A DNA stretch of 64,000 nt from CAWGMT01 sp963823675 (GTDB lineage Bacteria; Planctomycetota; Planctomycetia; Isosphaerales; Isosphaeraceae). Below, one piece after another: positions 17,272 to 26,466 of the stretch (the first letter of the stretch is position 1; each line of letters starts with the position of its first letter). The notes under the pieces were generated by a model. That model did not search any database. It was not told the DNA's origin and saw nothing but the letters and a program-made list of their open reading frames with translations. A program made the position numbers and the translations under genes. The stretch is from the NCBI GenBank assembly GCA_963823675.1, contig CAWGMT010000016.1, positions 1 through 64,000 of the forward strand, written 5' to 3'.

Positions 17272-18678
17272 TCACCCGTGAATCGCGCGGCGATCGACGG
17301 CCAGCGCTGCCTCGCGCACGACTTCGGAAAGTGTCGGGTGGGCATGGCTGGTCCGTGCGATGTCCTCGGCGCTGCCGCCAAATTCCATCACGGACACCGG
17401 CTCGGCAATCATCTCCGAGGCTCGCGGGCCAAAGATATGCACGCCAAGCACGCGATCGCTCCCTGCGTCGGCCAGGATCTTTACCAGGCCCTCGGTCTCG
17501 TCCATCGCCTTGGCCCGGCCATTCGCCTGGAAGGGAAACTTGCCGGCGTTGTACTTGAACCCCCGCTCTCTAACCTGCTCCTCGGTGAGTCCGACGCTGG
17601 CCATTTCGGGCCAGGTGTAGATCACGCTGGGAATGGTCTCGTAGTTGACGTGGCCCGGTTTGCCCGCCAGGATTTCGGCAAAGGCGATGCCCTCGTCCTC
17701 CGCCTTGTGAGCCAGCATCGGACCGTCAACAAGATCGCCGATCGCCGAAATCGTCGCGACCTTGGTCCGGAACCGCGAATCCACCGGCACCTTGCCAGTC
17801 CTGGCGTTGACCGCCACGCCGATTTCACCGAGCCCCAGGCCCTCCGTGAACGGGCGACGGCCAACCGCCACCAGCACGTTCGTGCAGTTGATGCTCAGCT
17901 TCGCACCATCTTTTTTCTCGGCCGCAACGGTTGCCCCATCACTCCGAACCAGCGCGCCGGTCACTTTGGTCTCAAGGTGGAATTCGAGACCTTGCTTCGT
18001 CAAACTCTTCTTGAGCAAATCCCCCATCTCCTGGTCGGCCATCGGAACGATTCGCGGTAGAAACTCGATGACGGTGACCTTCGCTCCCAGCCGCCTCCAG
18101 ACCGACCCCAGCTCGAGGCCAATGTAACCCGCCCCCACGACGACCAGGTGGTCAGGAACTTTTTCGAAGGCGAGGGCGCCTGTCGAATCGACCACGATCC
18201 GGCCGTCGAAGGGAAGAAACGGAAGGCTCACCGGCACCGAACCGGTCGCCAGCAGAATGTGCCCGGCGGCCAGCTCGACATTCCCCCCCTCCGGGGTCGC
18301 GACCGCGACGGTACTCGGCGATGAAACCCGCCCCGCGCCTAGGATCGTCTCGATGCGGTTCTTGCGGAAGAGAAAGCGGATGCCCTCGGTCAGTCCCTTC
18401 ACCACCTTGTCTTTGCGGGCCAGCATGGCAGCCAGGTCGAGCGTGACGCCCTCGAGCTTGATGCCATGTCTGCCCAACCGCTCCCGCGCCTGGTGATAAA
18501 GCTCGCTCGAGTCGAGCATCGCCTTGCTGGGAATGCAGCCGACGTTGAGGCACGTTCCTCCCAGAGTGCGACTCTTCTCGACACACGCGACCTTCATTCC
18601 GAGCTGCGCCGCCCGGATCGCCGCGACGTACCCGCCGGGCCCGGCGCCGATGACTACCAGGTCGAACTGTTTTGTCAT
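17272..18678 (-). CDS. lpd: Dihydrolipoyl dehydrogenase (E3)
   Basis: 468 aa, full length. It reoxidises the dihydrolipoyl group of E2 subunits with NAD+ using FAD. Seen: GAGPGGYVAAIRAAQ (FAD fold, 11-25), redox disulfide GGTCLNVGCIPSK (C43/C48), second dinucleotide site VVVGAGYIGLELGSVW, and the interface motif SHAHPTLSEVV with the catalytic His. The ATG is directly preceded on the coding strand by six GGACAAC/GGACAAA heptamers, and the last one (GGACAA) sits immediately before the ATG in place of a normal ribosome binding site. It lies downstream of sucA-sucB, completing the complex. Confidence 0.97.
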   Translation of the reverse strand: MTKQFDLVVIGAGPGGYVAAIRAAQLGMKVACVEKSRTLGGTCLNVGCIPSKAMLDSSELYHQARERLGRHGIKLEGVTLDLAAMLARKDKVVKGLTEGIRFLFRKNRIETILGAGRVSSPSTVAVATPEGGNVELAAGHILLATGSVPVSLPFLPFDGRIVVDSTGALAFEKVPDHLVVVGAGYIGLELGSVWRRLGAKVTVIEFLPRIVPMADQEMGDLLKKSLTKQGLEFHLETKVTGALVRSDGATVAAEKKDGAKLSINCTNVLVAVGRRPFTEGLGLGEIGVAVNARTGKVPVDSRFRTKVATISAIGDLVDGPMLAHKAEDEGIAFAEILAGKPGHVNYETIPSVIYTWPEMASVGLTEEQVRERGFKYNAGKFPFQANGRAKAMDETEGLVKILADAGSDRVLGVHIFGPRASEMIAEPVSVMEFGGSAEDIARTSHAHPTLSEVVREAALAVDRRAIHG

Positions 18679-18720
18679 TTGTCCGTTGTCCGCTGTCCGT
18701 TGTCCGTTGTCCGTTGTCCG
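18672..18720 (-). repeat. Heptamer array (GGACAAC/GGACAAA) abutting the lpd start codon
   Basis: Read on the minus strand, about six consecutive 7-bp units end exactly at the lpd ATG and run into its first codons (ATGACAAAACAG). The array is purine-rich on the coding strand, so GGA could serve as a weak Shine-Dalgarno sequence. Confidence 0.85.
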
Positions 18721-18788
18721 TAGCGAATTGCCGTCGCCAGGCGAATCACTTCCTTCAGCTCAAACCGATCGCGAAAGCTGGTGTATAT

Positions 18789-18886
18789 GGGCTTGCGTGA
18801 TCCTGGGAGGGCGAGGCTCCGTCCGAGCCGCCTGGGAGAATGGCTCGCCGGGAGGCTCGCCCTCCCGGAATTGTGCAAGTCGATTT
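18789..18886. repeat. REP-like palindromic element, copy A
   Basis: About 98 bp between lpd and sucB. Inverted arms GGGAGGGCGAG / CTCGCCCTCCC enclose an imperfect second palindrome. The element is nearly identical to copies at 20764-20861 and 54502-54599, including flanks GCGTGATCCT and TTGTGCA. Read from the minus strand it encodes REGEPPGEP...AARTEPRPPR in all copies. The rest of the intergenic region (18721-18788, 18887-18960) shows no gene I can support. Confidence 0.85.
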
Positions 18887-18960
18887 AGCCACTCAAGTCC
18901 TCCGAGCTGCGCAAAATCGGGCAACCGCCGCAGCTAATAGACAAGCCGGAGACCATGTGC

Positions 18961-19008
18961 AGACAAAGGACAAAGGACAAAGGACCAAGGACCAAGGACC
19001 AAAGACAG
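18961..19008 (-). repeat. Heptamer array directly after the sucB stop codon
   Basis: About six 7-bp units. On the sucB coding strand (minus) they read TTTGTCC/TTGGTCC and begin 3 nt after the stop codon. This is the opposite orientation to the array before lpd, so transcripts crossing the gap contain complementary array sequences. Confidence 0.85.
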
Positions 19009-19011
19009 TCT

Positions 19012-20316
19012 TCAGATCTCAAACATCATCCGTTCGGGGTTTTCGATGCCGTCCTTGACTCGAATTAGAAAGCCTACCGCCTCGCGGCCGTCGATGAGCC
19101 GGTGGTCGTAGGACAGGGCCAGGTACATCATCGGCCGGGCGACGATTTGATCGTCGACGACGGCGGGGCGCTTCTTGATCGCGTGCATTCCCAGGATGCC
19201 GCTCTGCGGCGGGTTGAGGATCGGCGTCGACAACAACGAGCCGAAGACCCCGCCGTTCGTGATGGTGAACGTGCCCCCCTGGAGGTCGTCCACGGTGATC
19301 ATGCCGTCGCGGGCCTTGTTCGCAAATTCGCCGATCGTCTTCTCGATCGCGGCGAACGAAAGGCGATCGGCGTCGCGCACGATCGGAACCACCAGACCTC
19401 TCTCGGTGCTGACCGCGACGCCGACGTCGTAGAAATTCTGGTAGACGATTTCATTCCCCTCGATCCGGGCGTTGACCGCCGGAAAGGCCTTGAGGCCCTC
19501 GATCGCGGCCTTGACGAAAAACGACATGAAACCCAGGGCGACGCCGTGCCTGGACTGGAATGGCTCCTTGTAACGCGAGCGCAGCTCGAGCACGCGCGAC
19601 ATGTCGGCTTCGTTGAAGGTGGTCAGGATCGCCGCGGTTTGCTGGGCCTCGACCAGGCGCTGGGCGATCCGCTGCCGGAGACCGCTCATACGCTTCCGCG
19701 TCTCGCGGGGGGCAGCAGCAGAGGTTCGGGCAGAGGCGGATGCCAGCGGCCGGATTGCGGGGGGCGGTTGGGTCGCGTCCCCAGCGGGTGCGGCCCCTGG
19801 GAGCGGCCCAGCGATTTGCGACAGGCCTGGCCGGGGTGTTTCCAGAAAGGCCAGCACGTCCCCTTTGGTGATCCGGCCGCCGGGACCGCTCGCCGTGACG
19901 CCGGCGACGTCGACCTCCTCCTCGGCGACCAGCCGCCGGACCGCCGGCGAAAGGGGCAGACCGCTGTCTCCACGTCCGCTAACCGGTGCCGCAACTGGTG
20001 ACGACGGGTCGCGCTCGGCGCGTCGGTCCTCGCTTCCGCGGGCCGCCTTTGCCGGTGCCGCGGACGGCCCGGGTGCTCCGTTCGGATCGATCGTCCCGAC
20101 CGCGGCGCCGATGGCAACGGTCTGGCCCTCGGCGACGCCGATTTTGAGCATGCCAGCCGCCGGCGCCGCGACCACGCTGCTGGCCTTGTCGGTTTCCAGC
20201 TCGAAGAGGGGATCACCCTGCTCTACCAGGGACCCATCGGCTTTGAGCCAGCGCGCCAGCGTTCCCTCGGTGATCGATTCCCCCACGCTCGGCACGGTGA
20301 TCTCGGTCGGGGACAT
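19012..20316 (-). CDS. sucB: Dihydrolipoyllysine-residue succinyltransferase (E2 of 2-oxoglutarate dehydrogenase)
   Basis: 434 aa. Domains in order: a lipoyl domain (about 1-75, lipoyl-lysine K44 in ETDKASS), an Ala/Pro linker, a peripheral subunit-binding domain (SPAVRRLVAEEEVDVAGV, about 123-160), another Ala/Pro linker, and a catalytic domain ending in SYDHRLIDGREAVGFL with the catalytic His and Asp. The GTFTITNGGVFGSLLSTPI signature is typical of succinyltransferases. The start lies 2 bp after the sucA stop, so the two genes are tightly coupled. Confidence 0.96.
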   Translation of the reverse strand: MSPTEITVPSVGESITEGTLARWLKADGSLVEQGDPLFELETDKASSVVAAPAAGMLKIGVAEGQTVAIGAAVGTIDPNGAPGPSAAPAKAARGSEDRRAERDPSSPVAAPVSGRGDSGLPLSPAVRRLVAEEEVDVAGVTASGPGGRITKGDVLAFLETPRPGLSQIAGPLPGAAPAGDATQPPPAIRPLASASARTSAAAPRETRKRMSGLRQRIAQRLVEAQQTAAILTTFNEADMSRVLELRSRYKEPFQSRHGVALGFMSFFVKAAIEGLKAFPAVNARIEGNEIVYQNFYDVGVAVSTERGLVVPIVRDADRLSFAAIEKTIGEFANKARDGMITVDDLQGGTFTITNGGVFGSLLSTPILNPPQSGILGMHAIKKRPAVVDDQIVARPMMYLALSYDHRLIDGREAVGFLIRVKDGIENPERMMFEI

Positions 20317-20318
20317 GG

Positions 20319-23222
20319 TCAGCTCTCTCCCGGCCGCACGGCCACGGGCGCACGGTTGCGGATCGACCAGGCAGACACCAGGTGCGGCACCGGCGCGCCG
20401 ATTGCAGCCTCCACGATCTCGGCCTGTTCGCGATCATGCACGGCCTTCGAGCCGGTCGCCGGGCTGGCGCTCGCATCCCTGCCGACGTACTGGACCGCGA
20501 GACCCAGGATCTCCTCCAGCCGGGGCGCGACGAACGTCCACGCACCCATGTTCTGCGATTCCTCCTGCACCCAGACCCATTCTCGGGCCGATCGGTGTCG
20601 GCCCAGCACGGTCTTGAGCTCCTGGGCCGGCCACGGGTAGAGCTGCTCGATCCGGACAATGGCCGCGTCGCGCTCTGCGCCGACCGCGGCACGATGGGCC
20701 AGCAGGTCGTAGTAGATCTTACCCGAGCACAGAAGCACCCGGTGCGCCCGGCCGGCGCCCGAATGGGCTGGCGCGATCCTGGGAGGGCGAGGCTCCGTGC
20801 GAGCCGCCTCGGAATGGGGCTCGCCGGGAGGCTCGCCCTCCCGAGATTGTGCAGGGCGATTGAGAGGGTCGTCGAGGACGTCGTGGAAGTGGCCGACGAC
20901 CAGATCATCGACCGGCGAAACGGCAAGCTTGTGCCGCAGCAGACTTTTAGGCGTCAGGACGACGAGCGGCTTGCGAAAATTGCGCCGCACCTGCCGCCGC
21001 AACAGGTGGAAATACTGCGCCGGCGTGGTCGGCACCACGACCTGCAAATTCTCCTCGGCGCAAAGCTGGAGGAATCGCTCCAGCCGTGCGCTTGAGTGTT
21101 CGGGCCCTTGCCCCTCGTAGCCGTGAGGCAAGAGCAAGACCAGGCCGCTCGCGCGCCCCCACTTCGACTCGGCCGAGGCGATGAACTGATCGATGATGAC
21201 CTGGGCCCCATTGGCGAAATCGCCGAACTGGGCTTCCCACATGATGAGCATTTTGGGCTCGTCCAGCGAGTAGCCGTAGTCGAAACCCAGGACGGCCGCC
21301 TCGGAGAGCAGGCTGTTGTACACGCAGAATTCCGGCTGTTTCTCCCTGAGATGGTCCAGGCCCGTCCAGCGCTCGCCGGTTTTCATGTCGACCAGGACGG
21401 CATGACGCTGGCTGAAGGTCCCGCGGCGGCTATCCTGCCCGCTCAAGCGCACCGGCGTGTCCTCCCAGAGCAGCGAGCCGATCGCCAGCATCTCGGCGGA
21501 CGACCAGTCGAGCACTCCCCGGGACGCCACGGCCTGGGTTCGGGCCGAGAGGATCCGCGCCAGCTTGGGATTGACCGAAAAGCCCTGTGGAACCCGGGCC
21601 GCCCGTTCGGCGATCTGCAAAAGCGCGCCGTACGCAACACCGGTCTCGACCGGCTCGAATGAGTAATCGGCCCGGAGCCCGGACCACGCACCCGTGAAGG
21701 CCCGATCGTGGGCCTTCGGCTGGTAGCCCCCGCGCCGAACTTCCTCGTACACTTCGTGGAGCCGCTCGGCATACGTGTCGGCGACCGTCTCGGCATCCCT
21801 GCTACCGAGCTCGCCCGCCATCACCAACTGCTCGGTGTAAAGCTCCCTGACGCTGATCCGGTTCTTGATTTTTTCGTACATGAGCGGCTGGGTGAAGGCC
21901 GGTTCATCCCCCTCGTTGTGCCCGTGCCGCCTGTAGCACACCATGTCGATCACGACGTCCATGCCGAAAGTCTGCCGGAAGTCGACCGCGAGCTCGCCGA
22001 TTGCCACCACCGCCTCGGGATCTTCGCCGTTGACGTGGAAGATCGGCACCTCGATCATCTTGGCCACGTCGGTGCAATAGCGCGTCGAGCGGCCCTCGGC
22101 CGGCGCGGTTGTGAACCCGATCTGGTTGTTGACCACGATATGAATCGTTCCGCCGGTCTGATAGCCGGGAAGCTGGGAAAGGTTCAGCGTCTCGGCCACC
22201 AATCCCTGCCCCGCGAAGGCAGCGTCGCCATGAATCAAAATCGGCACGCCGAGCCTGCGGTCCCGATCCTCGAAGCGACGCTGCTTCGCCCGCATTCGCC
22301 CCTCGACCACCGGATTGACCGCCTCCAGGTGGCTGGGATTGGGGGTCAGCGACAGGTGAATCGTGCGCTGGCCGGAGGTGACGCAATCGGCCGAAAAACC
22401 GAGGTGATACTTCACATCACCGTCGCCCGCGACCGTCTGGGGGACGTTCCCTTCAAATTCGTTGAAAACCATGCTGTAGGGCTTGTTCAGGATGTTCACC
22501 AGGACGTTGAGCCGGCCCCGGTGGGGCATGCCCATCACGATCTCGCGCACCCCCCTGGCGCCCGCACCCTCGACGATCGCATCCAGGAGCGGGATCAGCA
22601 TCTCCCCACCCTCGAGCGAAAACCGCTTTTGACCGGCGTAGCTCTTGTGCAAGAAGGTCTCGAACAGCTCGGCCGCGTTCAGCTTGGAGATGATCCTCCT
22701 TTTCTGCTCCAGATCCAGCTTCGGCCGATTCCGCACCGGTTCCATCCGGTCCAGAAGCCACTGGCGGACCTGGCGATTGCGGATGTGCATGAACTCGACG
22801 CCGATCGTCCGGCAATAGGTTTGCCGCAGAATCGCGATCAACTCGCGCAGGGTCGAAAACCCTCCGCCATCCAGCCGGCTGTAAAAGACCCGGTCCAGGT
22901 CGGACTCCGCAAGACCGAAGGCCGAAAGCTCCAGGAACTCGTGGCTCTCGCGGCGAGGGCTGAGCTTGAGAGGATCAAGGTCCGCCAGATAATGGCCATA
23001 TTCGCGATAGGCATCGACGAGCCGAGTGACCGCCGCCTGCGCGCGCGCCGTGGCCGTATCGCCCGCGGCCCCATTTCGATCCGACCCAAGAACCCCAAGG
23101 CTGTAGCCCTCGAAGAATATACGCCAGGACTCCTCAACCGAGGCAGGGTCCGCCAGCCAGCGGTCATAGTAGTCCTCGATCAGATCCAGGTTCCACCGAT
23201 TCGCGACCGTCGAGCGTTCCAT
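20319..23222 (-). CDS. sucA: 2-oxoglutarate dehydrogenase E1 component
   Basis: 967 aa. Thiamine diphosphate-dependent decarboxylase of the TCA cycle. N-terminal NRWNLDLIEDYYDRWLADP; active-site segments GMPHRGRLNVLVN, HGDAAFAGQGLVAETLNL and VNNQIGFTT; then RRHGHNEGDEPAFTQP and EAQFGDFANGAQVIIDQF. At residues about 788-820 there is an insertion of REGEPPGEP...EAARTEPRPPRI, encoded exactly by a copy of the REP-like palindromic element. It sits between DDPLN and AHRVLLCSGKIYYDLL in the C-terminal domain and explains the somewhat larger than usual length. The frame is preserved. Confidence 0.96.
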   Translation of the reverse strand: MERSTVANRWNLDLIEDYYDRWLADPASVEESWRIFFEGYSLGVLGSDRNGAAGDTATARAQAAVTRLVDAYREYGHYLADLDPLKLSPRRESHEFLELSAFGLAESDLDRVFYSRLDGGGFSTLRELIAILRQTYCRTIGVEFMHIRNRQVRQWLLDRMEPVRNRPKLDLEQKRRIISKLNAAELFETFLHKSYAGQKRFSLEGGEMLIPLLDAIVEGAGARGVREIVMGMPHRGRLNVLVNILNKPYSMVFNEFEGNVPQTVAGDGDVKYHLGFSADCVTSGQRTIHLSLTPNPSHLEAVNPVVEGRMRAKQRRFEDRDRRLGVPILIHGDAAFAGQGLVAETLNLSQLPGYQTGGTIHIVVNNQIGFTTAPAEGRSTRYCTDVAKMIEVPIFHVNGEDPEAVVAIGELAVDFRQTFGMDVVIDMVCYRRHGHNEGDEPAFTQPLMYEKIKNRISVRELYTEQLVMAGELGSRDAETVADTYAERLHEVYEEVRRGGYQPKAHDRAFTGAWSGLRADYSFEPVETGVAYGALLQIAERAARVPQGFSVNPKLARILSARTQAVASRGVLDWSSAEMLAIGSLLWEDTPVRLSGQDSRRGTFSQRHAVLVDMKTGERWTGLDHLREKQPEFCVYNSLLSEAAVLGFDYGYSLDEPKMLIMWEAQFGDFANGAQVIIDQFIASAESKWGRASGLVLLLPHGYEGQGPEHSSARLERFLQLCAEENLQVVVPTTPAQYFHLLRRQVRRNFRKPLVVLTPKSLLRHKLAVSPVDDLVVGHFHDVLDDPLNRPAQSREGEPPGEPHSEAARTEPRPPRIAPAHSGAGRAHRVLLCSGKIYYDLLAHRAAVGAERDAAIVRIEQLYPWPAQELKTVLGRHRSAREWVWVQEESQNMGAWTFVAPRLEEILGLAVQYVGRDASASPATGSKAVHDREQAEIVEAAIGAPVPHLVSAWSIRNRAPVAVRPGES
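20764..20861. repeat. REP-like palindromic element, copy B, inside the sucA coding sequence
   Basis: Same arms GGGAGGGCGAG / CTCGCCCTCCC and same flanks as copies A and C, with a few substitutions. It lies entirely inside sucA, in the frame that reads REGEPPGEP...AARTEPRPPR, with no stop. A repeat acquired inside a core enzyme gene without breaking it resembles the logic of Rickettsia palindromic elements. Confidence 0.85.
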
Positions 23223-23405
23223 GTTTGTGTGTTACGCGATTTCCAGACCAGCCGAGTGTATCGGTGCCGGTCCCTTGGCCGGCTGTTCAACCAGAAATCA
23301 GGGGCCCGTCGTCCATCGCTAGCGATGGCGCCGATTGGACCTATCATACTTCACGACAACCGTGAAGTGACAGGCCGTGAACGGGTGACGTGTTTCGCTG
23401 TGCAT

Positions 23406-24131
23406 TTAGAACCGTTCGATCCAGCCCCGGTTCCCGAATTTCTCGGACACCAGGTCCGGAACAAGTGCCAGAGCACGAGGAGGCGGCGGGCACGGAACAG
23501 AGCCCGGAGACCAGGTCGCGCGGATCGCTTCAACCAGGGTTCTCCGAGGCAACGGCAGGTTGCTCATGAAATCCTGATGGCTGCGGCGCTCGCGATAAGC
23601 CGGTTGCCGGTCGGGAAGGGCGAGATAGCGCGCGATCCGCTCGACCGGCATCTGGTAGAGGATCGAGCAATGAACCATGAACCAGTGCTTGAGCCGGCGC
23701 TGGGCGCTGCCGCCACACTTCCGGCCGCCCTTGACGAGATCGCCTGAGCCCTCGATCGTAACCGGTTGGCCGGCTCTGGCCATCGATTCGGCGAGCCGCT
23801 CCAGAACGTAACGATGAGCCGCATCGACGGCCCAGAGCCCGGGCGCCCGAGTCTCCGGCAAGACGAACGCGACATTCAGGACGCCCGGGCCCACCACGAC
23901 CGTCCCGCCACCGCTGGAACGCCGCAAGACCGGCACGCCATCGACGCGGCACGCTTCAACCAGCACGTCGTCCCGGATCGTCCGCGATGCGCCCAGGACC
24001 ACGGCATTGTGCCGCGGCTCCCAGAACCGGAGCACCGCCGGGCCATTCGAGCCGTCGGCCTCGATCAAGAGCGCCTCATCGAGCGCGAGATCCTCCTCCA
24101 CCCTCGAACAGGTCAAGTCGAAGCACTGCAT
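23406..24131 (-). CDS. Lipoate-protein ligase / octanoyltransferase-like protein (LplA/LipM family)
   Basis: 241 aa from the ATG at 24131 (MQCFDLTCSRVEEDLALDEALL). Family landmarks: VLRRSSGGGTVVVGPGVLNVAFVLP (RRxSGGG loop), and SGDLVKGGRKCGGSAQRRLKHWFMVHCSIL with the substrate lysine in GGRKCGGSAQ. The HG motif of LplA reads HCS here. Without the C-terminal accessory domain it is closer to LipM-type transferases or short ligases. Because the neighbouring lipB homologue lacks its catalytic residues, this protein is the better candidate for charging lipoyl domains. It lies downstream of sucA in the same orientation. Confidence 0.82.
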   Translation of the reverse strand: MQCFDLTCSRVEEDLALDEALLIEADGSNGPAVLRFWEPRHNAVVLGASRTIRDDVLVEACRVDGVPVLRRSSGGGTVVVGPGVLNVAFVLPETRAPGLWAVDAAHRYVLERLAESMARAGQPVTIEGSGDLVKGGRKCGGSAQRRLKHWFMVHCSILYQMPVERIARYLALPDRQPAYRERRSHQDFMSNLPLPRRTLVEAIRATWSPGSVPCPPPPRALALVPDLVSEKFGNRGWIERF

Positions 24132-24160
24132 TTCATGCAGTCCGTGGTCCTTGGTTCTTA

Positions 24161-24300
24161 CAGAGCGTTGCATAAAGAAGGTAACTTCCAGAGGCGGGCA
24201 GAGACGCCCGCGCCACTGAAAGCTCCCTGGATTCCACCAGTGGGGCGCCTCCGTGCCCGCCGATTTGGGCCAAGGGTTACCTTCTATATGCAACGCTCAG
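24161..24300. mobile_element. 140-bp MITE with 25-bp terminal inverted repeats and TA target duplication
   Basis: Left end 24161-24185 (GAGCGTTGCATAAAGAAGG from 24163) and right end 24276-24300 are inverted repeats with 2 mismatches in 25. Each end is flanked by TA (24159-24160 and 24301-24302), the duplication expected of IS630/Tc1-mariner transposition. There is no transposase inside. It lies 29 bp upstream of the lplA-like start, so it probably supplies or displaces that gene's promoter. Confidence 0.8.
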
Positions 24301-24433
24301 TAAATCCTTGATTCCTTTTTCCCTGGCGGCCCGATCCGAGCGTTGGGTGGGTTGTGAAGGCCAAGGTCAGGAATCAACACACGCGCCCTGACGCCACCGA
24401 CCCTCGCCCAAGGATTAAGGAGGGACGACCCAG

Positions 24434-24471
24434 AGCCAAGGACAAAGGACAAGGGACAAAGGACAAAGGAC
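24434..24471 (-). repeat. Heptamer array directly after the cytochrome c stop codon
   Basis: About five 7-bp units (GGACAAA on the plus strand, TTTGTCC on the coding strand of the cytochrome gene). It ends 1 bp before the stop codon of the minus-strand gene, the same placement as after sucB. The stretch 24303-24433 has no gene I can support. Confidence 0.8.
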
Positions 24472-24472
24472 T

Positions 24473-24928
24473 TCATTCCGCATCCACGCGGAAGTCCTGA
24501 TGACAGTCGGCACAGGACTTCTTCACGACCGTGAAGGCGTCCTTCGTCTCCTTGAAATCCGCTTTGGTTTTGGTCGCCACCTGGCTCAAGTTCTCGGCGC
24601 TCTTGATAAACGCATCCGACCAGTCGTCCCATTTCTTGCCGGCGTCCGCCAGGTCCTTGACCGTCTTCACGGCATCCTTGATCGGCTTGGCAGCCTTGGC
24701 CAGCTTGACCAGCTCCTTGGCGCTCTTGGCGACATCCTTGTGAGATTTCAAGTACGCGACCTTGTTACGCAACCCTTTGGTGAGCGTCGAGTTGTGTTTG
24801 TTCACTTTCTCCATGATCTTGCCCAGCTCGGTTTCCTTGTCGTCGTCGGCATTGGTGAGCCGAGCGCCCAGTCCGAGCGAAACGAGAATTCCGGCGCTCA
24901 GGGCGAAGATGAGCCATTTCCGGAGCAT
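24473..24928 (-). CDS. Cytochrome c class II (cytochrome c-prime type) four-helix protein
   Basis: 151 aa from the ATG at 24928. Signal peptide at about 1-27 (LRKWLIFALSAGILVSLGLGA), then a lysine-rich all-helical body and a single heme motif CADCH at about 139-143 near the C-terminus. This is the typical position in class II cytochromes, which bind heme at the end of a four-helix bundle. It is therefore periplasmic. Partner reductase unknown. Confidence 0.78.
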   Translation of the reverse strand: MLRKWLIFALSAGILVSLGLGARLTNADDDKETELGKIMEKVNKHNSTLTKGLRNKVAYLKSHKDVAKSAKELVKLAKAAKPIKDAVKTVKDLADAGKKWDDWSDAFIKSAENLSQVATKTKADFKETKDAFTVVKKSCADCHQDFRVDAE

Positions 24929-25102
24929 GTTTGCGGTCTCCAGGGTCCAAAAAAGTGGGTCGGTGACGAAATTCGACTCAGGCAGGAGTATCAATCCGCT
25001 CCAGGCACAGAGGCCGGGAGAGGGTGGGCTGCGCCTTCGGCAGGCAGGCGTGAATTCAAGGTATACTAAGGATAGTCCTCTTCCCCGATCTGATCAAGAA
25101 CT

Positions 25103-26173
25103 ATGAACGACCCAATCGACTATCGCGCCGCGGGCGTCGATCTCCGAACCTACGAGGAGACGATCTCCCGGCTTCCTCCACTCTTGCGCCGAACCTACAC
25201 GCCCCGCGTGATCGAGTGGGCCAACGGGTTTGCCGGACTTTTTCATCTCGACAACCAGATCGGTTTGCTGTCGCGCACCTACCGCGACCCGGTGCTCGTC
25301 GCCTCGACTGACGGCGTCGGCACGAAGCTGAAACTCGCCTTTGCCACCGGCCGGCATGCCACGGTCGGAATCGACCTGGTCGCGATGTCGGTCAACGATT
25401 GCCTGTGCGCAGGCGCCGAGCCCCTGCTTTTCCTCGATTACGTCGCCATGAGCCGCGACGATCCGGACTTGACCGCCCAGATCGTCAAGGGGATCAGCGA
25501 CGGCTGCATCGAGGCCGAATGTTCGCTCCTGGGTGGGGAGACGGCCATTCTGCCCGACTTCTACCAGCCGGGGCAATACGACCTGGCCGGCTTCTGCCTG
25601 GGAGTCGTCGAGCGCAAGTACATCCTCGACGGTCACGAGATCCAGCCCGGCGACGCGGTCGTGGGCGTCGCCAGCTCGGGTCTCCACTCCAACGGCTACA
25701 GCCTGGCTCGGAAGATCGTCTTCGAGCACGCCGGCCTGGCACCCGAGACTTTCGTCGACGAGCTCGGTCGTACCGTGGCCGACGAGCTACTCGAGCCCAC
25801 CCGGATCTACGTCCGCGCGCTCAAGACCGTGTACCGGAACTACCGGGTCAAGCACATCGTGCACGGGATCGCCCACATCACGGGCGGGGGCCTGATCGAT
25901 AACCCCCCGCGCATTCTGCCGGAAGGATGCGCAATCCGGCTGAAGCGCGGCTCGTGGACCGTCCCCAAGGTCTTTCCCTGGCTCCAGCGCTTGGGCTCGG
26001 TGGAAGACGCCGAGATGGACCGCGTGTTCAACATGGGCATCGGCCTCGTCCTGATCGTGTCCAGGTTTTTCGGCGATTCGATCGTCCGCCACTTGAGCCA
26101 CAAGAGCCGAACCCCCGCCTGGATCATCGGCGAGGTCGTACCGGGCGACCGGCAGGTGACATGGGACGAATGA
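25103..26173 (+). CDS. purM: Phosphoribosylformylglycinamidine cyclo-ligase (AIR synthetase)
   Basis: 356 aa. Fifth step of purine synthesis: ATP-dependent ring closure of FGAM to AIR. Seen: IDYRAAGVDLRTYEETI at the start, the ATP/Mg loop VASTDGVGTKLKLAF, DLVAMSVNDCLCAGAEPLLFLDY, the GETAILPDFY segment, and GVASSGLHSNGYSLARKI near the start of the C-terminal domain. Full length. A TATACT at 25062-25067 could be a -10 element, but no matching -35 box is evident. The 293 bp after the gene (26174-26466) hold nothing I can support. Confidence 0.96.
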   Translation: MNDPIDYRAAGVDLRTYEETISRLPPLLRRTYTPRVIEWANGFAGLFHLDNQIGLLSRTYRDPVLVASTDGVGTKLKLAFATGRHATVGIDLVAMSVNDCLCAGAEPLLFLDYVAMSRDDPDLTAQIVKGISDGCIEAECSLLGGETAILPDFYQPGQYDLAGFCLGVVERKYILDGHEIQPGDAVVGVASSGLHSNGYSLARKIVFEHAGLAPETFVDELGRTVADELLEPTRIYVRALKTVYRNYRVKHIVHGIAHITGGGLIDNPPRILPEGCAIRLKRGSWTVPKVFPWLQRLGSVEDAEMDRVFNMGIGLVLIVSRFFGDSIVRHLSHKSRTPAWIIGEVVPGDRQVTWDE

Positions 26174-26466
26174 ATTCTTCGCACCACTTTCTTGCCCGCA
26201 CGGCAAGATCCTGGTACCTTAAACGTGTCATCATCGATATTCTTCATTCCTGTCTGTATTGCGGCGGCCACTCGGGGCGGGTTTGACTTCATCGTCGTTG
26301 TCACAGGATTGACGTACTCGCGTATTTGGCACTAACCCCGTTGCGCACTCGCCATCTAGAAGCAAGGTGGGGATCGAGAAGGTAAAGGCGCGCAGCCTGC
26401 GCCCGGCTTGGTCCAGAGCCTTTCATCCCCCAACATTTCATCTGGCACCTCCGGAGTCGTGAAACC

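Noticed and set aside
21708..23747. 679-codon plus-strand frame
   Set aside because: Antisense of sucA and part of the next gap; sucA is unambiguous.
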